Source: Leucaena leucocephala (lineage: Eukaryota > Streptophyta > Magnoliopsida > Fabales > Fabaceae). Taken from it: a stretch of 64,000 bases of DNA. The notes under the pieces are model-generated. The model ran no database searches and was not told where the DNA came from. It worked only from the letters and a program-made list of their open reading frames with translations. The stretch covers positions 14,910,501-14,974,500 of the forward strand of contig CM073547.1 in assembly GCA_037074615.1 (NCBI GenBank), given 5' to 3'. A program made the translations under genes and the position numbers. Below are positions 36,338 through 47,067 of the stretch, piece after piece; the stretch's first letter is position 1; every line of letters begins with the position of its first letter.

Positions 36338-36574
36338 TTATGTCAGCCGATATGCTCCACAGGCACGGGGCATCCCTGAAATAGTAGACAGACTCTGACT
36401 TGAGCTCCTGAACATGCACAAGTTATGGGTGAGAAGGAATAATCCAGTTAGAAAGTCAATGGCCATGGCAGCAAACCCGGGATCAGAAAAGTGAACAACA
36501 TATAAGGAGGCATAAGGAAATGAATCGCGCATGACTGATGAGTCAGTTACGCCTTTGCTTCGTGGGGAAAACAA
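36338..36574 (-). pseudogene. Pre-integrase linker remnant in a B monomer
   Basis: A 78-residue open piece on the minus strand with VTDSSVMRDSFPYASLYVVH, then DPGFAAMAIDFLTG. In plant Ty3/gypsy pol the linker between RNase H and integrase has I-R-D-S-F-P-D-E-Q-L followed by P-W-x-A-D-I-x-N-Y-L-x-x-G, and this reading fits that pattern. The segment is present only in long (B) monomers. A frame shift follows the LTG motif; other monomers keep the frame a little further (FLTGFIPSHL). Confidence 0.75.
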
Positions 36575-37020
36575 CTGAGATGGTCAGTCACTAAGCTTAC
36601 CTTTCCAGCTTACTATCCATCTCATTGTCAAACTCCTGTAAAAAGAGCATCCCTCATATAAACTAGGCTTCGATTCTTTGTTGGAAGGCTTCAATATATT
36701 CTGCTAGACACTCTTAATTTCCCCATAATATCCTTCAGAGACAAGAGTTTGAGGATGCTGGGGAGTAGACACTGTGTGGCTAACGCAATACTTTCACAGC
36801 AAGTTACAGGGCAACTTGTTCCAAATATGGGTCCCTTGTTCACTATTAATAGCCTTTGGTTCTCCAAAGCTAATGCTGATATTAATAGACTTTAGAAAGG
36901 AGGAGACTATCGAAGCATTGTCTTTCCCAGCTGATATAGACTCCCCCAACGAGAAACATACTCAACCGCGAACAAAATATAACCCTGCCAATTGGGCGTT
37001 GAAATATACCCACGAAATCG

Positions 37021-38901
37021 TGTTAGAAATCGTGCCCTAGGGGCCAATCATTGTCTTATGAACATTATTGATTTATAAATTTATTAATTGAGTTATCATA
37101 TTATTTGCATGTTTACTATGATGTCCATCCTTGGATAATTCATGATATTATCCTAAATGTCCCTGGCGATCATCTATGTGGGAGCACAGATAAAATAAGA
37201 CCAGTATGACTTTGAAGATGTATAGAGATATAAATCAAAGTCATAAGCACATGTAAGAGTACAAGGTGCTGGACCGACCCGCTATGAGAGAACTGCATGG
37301 GTAACGTCATAAGCTTCTCTCATATACAAACCATGTCAATACGCCTTTTGACCTGAGATCATCATTGATTCCTACATGACAAAACGCTCAGCTTTGACCT
37401 AGTCAAAAGTCACTTTTGACCGAGTGATCATAAAGACTATGTTTGGCCTTAGTGGTTTTTCATGCGAAGGAATATGAATAGTCAAGATGGAATTTGTCCC
37501 TCACATTCATAGAGAGATATTACTGGGCCCCTCGATGAGTGAGTCTGAGAAATATATGGCCATACTATAATGGAAAGGTAGTTCCATTTCTATAGTCAAA
37601 CTACTCAGGGATCGAGAAAGTAACGGTCAGGAATAGGAGGATGACATTATCCATGCCTCATCCATGACCAAAATATCGCGTGACAGAAGGGACATGATAT
37701 GGTTGTATAAAAGGTTACATCGTTTATCGATCCTCATATGATTTGGGTAGTCGTTATGTCTTGCTAGAGACCGCTTGCGACTTGTGGGCTAGTATAGCAA
37801 ATGGCCCACTGCCAAATTCATATGGGCCTACAGGGTCGCACACAAAATAGCCCAACACGAGCTATGATATCCAGATTCATTGAATCTAAGACATGTCCAG
37901 ATTCAATGAATGATCTAGGATAGATGTAATATATTTATTTATATTTGTGTTCGTATATATATATATAAATTCGTATATATACATTATATGTATATATGAG
38001 ATATATGAGATTTAATTTATAAGGATAAATTAAATCTCTATCACGTTTGAAATTCGAAATTCAAATTGATAGGATATCTCATATAAGAGATATTTATAAG
38101 ATTTAATTTATAAGGATAAATTAAATCTCTATCACGTTTGAAATTCGAAATTCAAATTGATAGGATATCTCATATAAGAGATACTTATAAGATTTAATTT
38201 ATAAGGATAAATTAAATCCCTATCACGTTTGAATTTGAAATTCAAATTGATATGATATCTCAAATTTGATTTATGAGAAAAAATCAAATATAGTTTAGTC
38301 TCATCTTTATTTAAAATTAAATAAATGGGTAATTAAATCTGTGGGACGGATTTGATATTATTTATTTAATTAGTTTCTTATAAAATTATACAATATATGA
38401 TATTGTATTAATTTTGGAATTAATATAAGATTAACTCCAAAAATCCAATTCGGTTGAGAGAGGAAAAACGCATAGCATCCTGTATATCTGATTCTAGGAG
38501 CTGCGTTTTACACAGAGAAACATATAGAACACAGAAAGGCCGAAGGGGAGTCTGCAAAAGGTTTGCAGATAAGAAACTGCCGAAATAGAGACAGAGAGGA
38601 CGAACTCTTGAGAAAGCCCTGGAGGGACAAAAGACGCTAGCACGTCGTTCGTGGTTGGAAGGCTGTTCGTGTGGATACCAGTAGAGGAAGTCGACCTGAG
38701 TCATCAACTTCTTGTGATAAAAAAGGGAGCACGAGCCGCAGAGAGAAGCTGTGAACGTCGTGACCGAAAGCTGTGGAAGTCGCCGAGCCACACTAAGGGT
38801 AATACTTCTTCCCACTTGACTTAAACACATACGGTAGATCCTGGCAAGGAATGGAAAAATTTTTAAATTAATTTCCGCTACGTGTCTTCCAATTCCTGAC
38901 A
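37021..38901 (+). mobile_element. Copia solo LTR f, no target duplication
   Basis: Runs from TGTTAGAAATCGTGCC to CCAATTCCTGACA, 1,881 bp. Left flank is AATCG and right flank GCTTT, so the flanks do not match. The right junction (GCTTTTAATTTCCCC) is the same satellite position as for LTR e. Removing the LTR leaves only 279 bp between anchors 36873 and 39033, against 584 or 948 elsewhere. It therefore sits at a rearranged junction. Confidence 0.93.
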
Positions 38902-40846
38902 GCTTTTAATTTCCCCATTAACAAGAGTTTGAGGATGCTACAGAGTAGAGACTTTGTGGCAAGTTACAGGGCAACTTGTTCCAAATATAGGTCCCTTGTT
39001 CACTATTAATAGCCTTTGGTTCTCCAAATCTAATGCTAATATTAAAAGACTTTAGAAAGGAGGAGACCGTAGAAGAATTGTCCTTCCCAGCTGATATAGA
39101 CTCCCCCAACGAGAAACATACTCAACCACGAACAAAATATAACCCTGCCAATTGGGTGTTGACAAATACCCATGAAATCGATCCCCCAAATATCAAAGGT
39201 CTCACTAAAGAAATCAAGCGCTGGTGAGGCGTCTCTTTCCTCTCACAGCTCCCCCTAACCTCTGACACGGGTTACAGGCCCCACACAGGGCATGTTCGTA
39301 CTTGCATTACCTAAACTAGAAGAAACCATAATCCAACACCTGCCTTAAGGTCAGTATACGCTCAAAGCGCCCTCCACACACAAAACTCAGCCGAGCCTCA
39401 AAGATGAACCTTGTCTTCTCATTCGGGACCCAGCTTCTAGGAATTATGTCAGTCGATGTGCTCCACAGGCACGGGGCATCCCTAAAATACTACACAGACT
39501 CTGCCTTGAGCTCCTGAACACGCGCAAGTTATAGGTGAGAAGGAATAAATCCAGTTAGAAAGTCAATAGCCATGGCAGCAAACTCAGGATCAGAAAAGTG
39601 GACAACATATAAGGAGGCATAAGGAAATGAATCGCGCATGACTGGAGTCAGTTACGCCTTTGCTTCCTGGGGAAAACAACTGAGATGGTCAGTCACTAAG
39701 CTTACCTTTCCAGCTTACTATCCATCTCATTGTAAAACTCGTGTAACAAGAGCGTCCCTCATATAAACTCGGCTTCAATTCTTTGTTAGAAGGCTTCAAT
39801 ATATTCTGCTAGACACTCTTAATTTCCCCATAATATCCTTCAGAGGCAACAAGAGTTTGAGGATGCTGGGGAGTAGACACTTTGTCGCTAACGCAATACT
39901 TTCACGGCAAGTTACAGGGCAACTCGTTCCAAATATAGGTCCCCTGTTCTCTATTAATAGCCTTTGGTTCTCCAAATCTAATGCTGATATTAATAGACTT
40001 TAGAAAGGAGGAGACCGTAGAAGCATTGTCTTTCCCAGCTAATATAGACTCCCCCAACGAGAAACATACTCAACCGCGAACAAAATATAACCCTGCCAAT
40101 TGGGTGTTGATATATACCCACAAAATCGATCCCCCAAATATCAAGGGTCTCACTAAAGAAATCAAGCGCTTGTGAGGCGTCTCTTTCCTCTCATAGCTCC
40201 ACTTAACCTCTGACACGGGTTACAGGCCCCACACAGGGCATGTGCGTACTTGCATTACCTAAACTAGAAGAAACCATAATCCAACACTTGCCTTAAGGTT
40301 AGTAAACGCTCAAAGAGCACTCCACACACAAAACTCAGCCAATCCTCAAAGATGAACCTTGTCTTGTCATTCAGGACCCAGCTTCTAGGAATTATGTCAG
40401 CCGATGTGCTCCACAGGCACGGGGCATCCCTGAAATAGTACACAGACTCAGCCTTGAGCTCCTGAACATGCGCAAGTTATAGGTGAGAAGGAATAAATCC
40501 AGTTAGAAAGTCAATGGCCATGGCAGCAAACCCAGGATCAGAAAAGTGGACAACATATAAGGAGGCATAAGGAAATGAATCGCGCATGACTGATGAGTCA
40601 GTTACGCCTTTGCTTCGTGGGGAAAAAACCTGAGATGGTCAGTCACTAAGCTTACCTTTCCAGCTTACTATCCATCTCATTGTCAAACTCCTGTAACAAG
40701 AGCATCCCTCATATAAACTCGGCTTCAATTCTTTGTTAGAAGGCTTCAATATATTCTGCTAGACACTCTTAATTTCCCCATAATATCCTTCAGAGGCAAC
40801 AAGAGTTTGAGGATGCTGGGGAGTAGACACTTTGTGGCAAACGCAA
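38902..40846 (-). repeat. Satellite array block 3
   Basis: Anchors at 39033 and 39981 (948 bp, B), and the next anchor, across LTR g, gives another B (950 bp). The first monomer lacks about 20 bp (CTAACGCAATACTTTCACGG) present in neighbours. The last five bases, CGCAA, are the left target duplication of LTR g. Confidence 0.92.
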
Positions 40847-42806
40847 TGTTGGAAATCGTGCCCTAAGGGCCAATCATTGTCTTATGAACATTATTGATTT
40901 ATGAATTTATTAATTGAGTTATCATATTATTTGCATGTTTACTATGATGACCATCCTTGGATAATTCATGATATTATCCTAAATGTCCCTGGTCGATCAT
41001 CTATGTGGGAGCAGAGATGAAATAAGACCAGTATGACTTTGAAAATGTATAGAGATATAAATCAAAGTCATAAGCACATGTAAGAGTACAGGGTGTTGGA
41101 CCGACCTGCTATGAGAGAACTGCATGGGTAACGTCATAAGCTTCTCTCATATACAAACCATGTCAATACGCCCTTTGACCTGAGATCATCATGGATTCCT
41201 ACATGACAAAATGCCCAGCTTTGACCTAGTCAAAAGTCACTTTTGACCGAGTGATCATAAAGACTATGTTCGGCCTTAGTGGTTTTTCATGCGGAGGAAT
41301 GTGAATGGTCAAGATGGAATTTGTCCCTCACTTTCGTAAAGAGATATTACTGGGCCCCTCGATGAGTGAGTCTGAGAAATATATGGCCATACTGTAATGG
41401 AAAGGTAGTTCCATTTCTATAGTCAGACTACTCAGGGATCGAGAAAGTAACGGTCGGGAATAGAAGGATGACATCATCCATGCCTCATCCATGACCAAAA
41501 TATCGCGTGACAGAAGGGACATGATATGGTTGTATAAAAGGTTACATCGTTTATCGATTCTCATATGATTTGGGTAGTCGTTATGTCTTGCTAGAGACCG
41601 CTTGCGACTTGTGGGCTAGTATAGCAAATGGCCCTCTACCAACTTCATATGGGCCTACAGGGTCGCACACAAAATAGCCCAACACGAGCTATGATGTCCA
41701 GATTCATTGAATCTAAGACATGTCCAGATTCAATGAATGATCCAGGTGAATGTATATATATTTATTTATATTTATATTCGTATATATATAAATTCGTATA
41801 TATATATATATTATATATATGAGATATATGAGATTTAATTTATAAGGATAAATTAAATCCCTATCACGTTTGAATTCGAAATTCAAATTGATAGGATATC
41901 TCATATAAGAGATATTTATAAGATTTAATTTATAAGGATAAATTAAATCTCTATGACGTTTGAATTCGAAATTCAAATTGATAGGATATCTCATATAAGA
42001 GATATTTATAAGATTTAAGTTATAAGGATAAATTAAATCTCTATCACGTTTGAATTCGAAATTCAAATTGATAGGATATCTCATATAAGAGATATTTATA
42101 TGATTTAATTTTAAGGATAAATTAAATCCCTATCATGTTTGAATTTGAAATTCAAATTAATAGGATATCTCAAATTTGTTTTATGAGAATAAATCAAATA
42201 CAGTTCAGTCTCATCTTTATTTAAAGTTAAATAAATAGGTAATTAAATCTGTGGGACGAATTTAATATTATTTATTTAATTAGTTTCTTATAAAATTATA
42301 CAATATATGATATTGTATTATATTCGGAATTAATATAAGATTAACACCTAAAATCCTTTTCGGTTAGGGAAAACGCAGAGCATCCTATATATCTAATATT
42401 AGGAGCTACGTTTTGGAAAAGACACACACATAGAACACAGAAAGGCCGAAGGGGACTCTGTAAAAGGTTTGCAGATAAGAAACTGCCGAAATAGAGACGG
42501 AGAGGACGAACTCTTGAGAAAGCCCTGGAGGGACAAGAGACGCTAGCACGTCATTCGTGGTTAAAAAGCTGTTCGTGTGGATACCAGTAGAGGAAGCCGA
42601 CCTGAGTCGTCGACTTCTTGTGAACAGAAAGGGAGCACGAGCCGCAGAGAGAAGCTGTGAACGTCATAATCGAAAGCTGTGGAAGTCACTGAGACACACT
42701 GAGGGTAATGCTTCTTCCCACTTGACTTAAACACATACGGTAGATCCTGGCAAGGAATGAAAAATTTTTAAGATAATTTCCGCTGCGTGTCTTTATATTC
42801 CTTACA
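40847..42806 (+). mobile_element. Copia solo LTR g, TSD CGCAA
   Basis: Runs from TGTTGGAAATCGTGCC to ATATTCCTTACA, with CGCAA at 40842-40846 and 42807-42811, 1,960 bp. About four palindromic repeats lie at 41830-42170. It was inserted within a B monomer. Confidence 0.95.
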
Positions 42807-45390
42807 CGCAATACTTTCACGGCAAGTTATAGGGCAACTTGTTCCAAATATAGGTCCCTTGTTCACTATTAATAGCCTTTGGTTCTCCAAATCTAATGCT
42901 GATATTAAAAGACTTTAGAAAGGAGGAGACCGTAGAAGCATTGTCTTTCCCAGCTGATATACTACCCCAACGAGAAACATACTCAACCGCGAACAAAATA
43001 TAAACCTGCCAATTGGGCGTTGAAATATACCCACGAAATCGATCCCCTAAATATCAAAGGTCTCACTAAAGAAATCAATCCCTGGTGAGGCGTCTCTTTC
43101 CCCTCACAGTTTCCCCTAACCTCTGACATGGGTTGCAGGCGCAACACAAGGCATGTGCGTACTTGCATTACCTAGACTAGAAGAAATCATAATCCAACAC
43201 CTGCCTTAAGGTTAGTATACGCTCAAACCGCCCTCCACACACAAAAGTCTGCCGATCCTCAAAGATGAACCTTGCATAATCTAGGGCTGGATTCTTTGTT
43301 GACGGCTTTGCTATACTCAAGAAGATGCTTTTAATTTACCCATTAACAAGAGTTTCAGGATGCTGCGGAGTAGAGACCTTGTGGCTCACGCTATGCTTTC
43401 ACGGCGAGTTACAGGGCAACTTGTTCCAAATATAGGTCCCTTGTTCACTATTAATAGCCTTTGGTTCTCCAAATCTAATGCTGATATTAAAGGACTTTAG
43501 GAAGGAGGAGACCGTAGAAGAATTGTCCTTCCCAGCTGATATAGACTCCCCCAACGAGAAACATACTCAACCGCGAACAAAATATAACCCAGCCAATCGG
43601 GCGTTGACATATACCCACGAAATCGATCCCCCAAATATCAAAGGTCTCACTAAAGAAATCAAGCGCTGGTGAGGCGTCTCTTTCCTCTTAAAGCTCCCCC
43701 TAACCTCTGACACGGGTTACAGGCCCCACACAGGGCATGTGCGTACTTGCATTACCTAGACTAGAAGAAACCATAATCCAACACCTGCCTTAAGGTTAGT
43801 ATACGCTCAAAGCACCTTCCACACACAAAACTCAGCCGAGCCTCAAAGATGAACCTTGTCTTGTCATTCGGGACCCAGCTTCTAGGAATTATGTCAGCCG
43901 ATGTGCTCTACAGGCACAGGGCATCCCTGAAATAGTACACAGACTCTGCCTTGAGCTCCTGAACATGTGCAAGTTATAGGTGGGAAGGAATAAATCCAGT
44001 TAGAATTTCAATGGCCATGGTAGCAAACCCGGGATCAGAAAAGTGAACAACATATAAGGAGGCATAAGGAAATGAATTGCGCATGAGTGATGAGTCAGTT
44101 ACGCCTTTGCTTCGTGGGGAAAACAAACGAGATGGCCAGTCACTAAGCTTACCTTTCCAGCTTACTGTCCATCTCATTGTCAAACTCCTGTAAAAAGAGC
44201 GTCCCTCATATAAACTCGGCTTTGATTCTTTGTTAGAAGGCTTCAACATATTCTGCTAGACACTCTTAATTTCCCCATAATATCCTTCAGAGGCAACAAG
44301 AGTTTGAGGATGCTGGGGAGTAGACACTTTGTGGCTAACGCAATACTTTCACGGCAAGTTACAGCGCAACTTGTTCCAAATATAGGTCCCTTGTTCACTA
44401 TTAATAGCCTTTGGTTCTCCAAATCTAATGCTGATATTAGTAGACTTTAGAAAGGAGGAGACCGTAGAAGCATTGTCTTTCCCAGCTGATATAGACTCCC
44501 CCAATGAGAAACATACTCAACCGCGAACAAAATATAACCCTGCCAATCGGGCGTTGAAATATACCCACGAAATCGATCCCCCAAATATCAAAGGTCTCAC
44601 TAAAGAAATCAATCGCTGGTGAGGTATCTCTTTCCTCTCACAGCTCCCCCCTAACCTCTGACACGGGTTACAGGCCCCACACAGGGCATGTGCGTACTTG
44701 CATTACCTAGACTAGAAGAAACCATAATCCAACACCTGCCTTAAGGTTAGTATACACTCAAAGCGCCCTCTACACACAAAAGTCTGCCGATCCTCAAAGA
44801 TGAACCTTGCATAATCTAGGGCTGGATTCTTTGTTGACGGCTTCGCTATACTCAAGAAGATGCTTTTAATTTCCCCATTAACAAGAGTTTCAGGATGCTG
44901 CGGAGTAGAGACCTTGTGGCTCACGCAATGCTTTCACGGTGAGTTACAGGGCAACTTGTTCCAAATATAGGTCCCTTGTTCACTATTAATAGCCTTTGGT
45001 TCTCCAAATCTAATGCTGATATTAAAAGACTTTAGGAAGGAGGAGACCGTAGAAGAATTGTCCTTCCCAGCTGATATAGACTCCCCCAACGAGAAACATA
45101 CTCAACCGCGAACAAAATATAACCCTGCCAATTGGGCGTTGACATATACCCACGAAATCGATCCCCCAAATATCAAAGGTCTCACTAAAGAAATCAATCG
45201 CTGGTGAGGCGTCTCTTTCCTCTCACAGCTCCCCCTAACCTCCGACACGGGTTAGAGGCCCCACACAGGGCATGTGCGTACTTGCATTACCTAAACTAGA
45301 AGAAACCATAATCCAACACCTGCCTTAAGGTCAGTATACTCTCAAAGCGCCCTCCACACACAAAACTCAGTCGAGCCTCAAAGATGAACC
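42807..45390 (-). repeat. Satellite array block 4
   Basis: Anchors at 42896, 43478, 44428 and 45013 give A (582), B (950) and A (585). The interval from 45013 to the next anchor at 59913, after removing the 45391-59335 insertion and its duplication, is 950 bp (B). The block ends with GAACC, the left target duplication of LTR h. Confidence 0.93.
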
Positions 45391-45484
45391 TGTTGGAAAT
45401 CGTGCCCTAGGGGCCAATCGTTGTCTTATGAATATTATTGATTTATGAATTTATTAATTGAGTTATCATATTATTTGCATGTTT
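45391..45484 (+). mobile_element. Copia LTR h: first copy of its head (94 bp)
   Basis: TGTTGGAAATCGTGCC through TTATTTGCATGTTT, directly after GAACC. The same GAACC follows the far LTR end at 59336-59340, so this is the true left end of the inserted LTR. The LTR breaks off at GTTT and inverted satellite follows, with a TTT overlap at the join. Confidence 0.9.
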
Positions 45485-45702
45485 TGTGTGTGGAGGGCGC
45501 TTTGAGCATATACTGACCTTAAGGCAGGTGTTAGATAATAGTTTCTTCTAGTTTAGGTAATACAAGTACGCACATGCCCTGTGTGGGGCCTGTAACCCAT
45601 GTCAGAGGTTAGGGGGGAGCTGTGAGAGGAAAGAGACGCCTCACCAGCACTTGATTTCTTTAGTGAGACCTTTGATATTTGGGGGATCGATTTCGTGGGT
45701 AT
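45485..45702 (+). repeat. Inverted satellite segment trapped inside copia LTR h
   Basis: Reverse complement of a monomer piece: TGTGTGTGGAGGGCGCTTTG corresponds to CAAAGCGCCCTCCACACACA in the array, and it ends GGGGGATCGATTTCGTGGGT. All other satellite copies in the window have the opposite orientation. Pol sense is therefore on the plus strand here. Confidence 0.92.
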
Positions 45703-46793
45703 TATTGGAAATCGTGCCCTAGGGGCCAATCATTGTCTTATGAACATTATTGATTTATTATTTGCATGTTTACTATGATGACCATCCTTGGATAATTCAT
45801 GATATTATCCTAAATGTCCCTGGTTGATCATCTATCCAAGAGCACAGATGAAATAAGACCAGTATGACTTTGAAGATACATAGAGATATAAATCAAAGTC
45901 ATAAGCACATGTAAGAGTACAAGGTGCTGGACCGACCCGCTATGAGAGAACTGCATTGGTAACGTCGTAAGCTTCTCTCATATACAAACCATGTCAATAC
46001 GCCCTTTGACCTGAGATCATCATGGATTCCTACATGACAAAATGCCCAGCTTTGACCTAGTCAAAAGTCACTTTTGATCGAGTGATCATAAAGACTATGT
46101 TCGGCCTTAGTGGTTTTTCATGCGGAGGAATGTGAATGGTCAAGATGGAATTTGTCCCTCACTTTCGTAGAGAGATATTACTGGGCCCCTCGATGAGTGA
46201 GTCTGAGAAATATATGGCCATACTGTAATGGAAAGGTAGTTCCATTTCTATAGTCAGACTACTCAGGGATCGAGAAAGTAACGGTCAGGAATAGGAGGAT
46301 GACATTATCCATGCCTCATCCATGACGAAAATATCGCGTGACAGAAGGGACATGATATGGTTGTATAAAAGGTTACATCATTTATCGATCCTCATATGAT
46401 TTGGGTAGTCGTTATGTCTTGCTAGAGACCGCTTGTGACTTGTGGGCTAGTATAGCAAATGGCCCACTGCCAAATTCATGTGGGCCTACAGGGTCGCACA
46501 CAAAATAGCCCAACACGAGCTATGATGTCCAGATTCATTGAATCTAAGACATGTCCAGATTCAATGAATGATCCAGGATAGATGTATATATATTTATTTA
46601 TATTTATGTTCGTATATATATATATATAAATTCGTATATATACATTATATGTATATATGAGATATATGAGATTTAATTTATAAGGATAAATTAAATCTCT
46701 ATCACATTTGAAATTGAAAATTCAAATTGATAGGATATCTCATATAAGAGATATTTATAAGATTTAATTTATAAGGATAAATTAAATCTCTAG
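45703..46793 (+). mobile_element. Copia LTR h restarting from its first base (left part)
   Basis: TATTGGAAATCGTGCCCTAG starts the LTR again right after the inverted satellite. A short internal deletion around 45756 removes part of the ATTTATTAATTGAG stretch. The LTR continues until TAAATCTCTAG at 46793, where a copia element of the opposite strand is inserted. It resumes at 58561. Confidence 0.9.
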
Positions 46794-47067
46794 TGTAAGG
46801 AATTGGAAGACACGCAGCGGAAATTAATTTAAAAATTTTTCATTCCTTGCCAGGATCTACCGTATGTGTTTAAGTCAAGTGGGAAGAAGCATTACCCTTA
46901 GTGTGCCTCAGCGACTTCCACAGCTTCTCTCCGCGGCTGGTGATCTCTTTTCGATCGTAAGGAGACGTCCACAGCTTCTCTCCGTGGCTCGTGCTCTCCT
47001 TTTGATCGCAAGAAGTCAACTCCTCAGGTCGTCTTCCTCTACTGGTATCCACACGAACAGCGTTCCA

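Larger units (their letters stand above)
31546..37020 (-). repeat. Satellite array block 2 (A/B monomers)
   Basis: Anchors at 31697, 32281, 32865, 33814, 34398, 35344, 35927 and 36873 give intervals 584, 584, 949, 584, 946, 583 and 946, i.e. A, A, B, A, B, A, B. From 32865 onward this is a regular two-monomer rhythm of about 1,530 bp. B monomers contain an extra ~360 bp (RNase H tail and pre-integrase linker) that A monomers lack. The block ends abruptly at GAAATCG, where copia LTR f begins. Confidence 0.94.
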
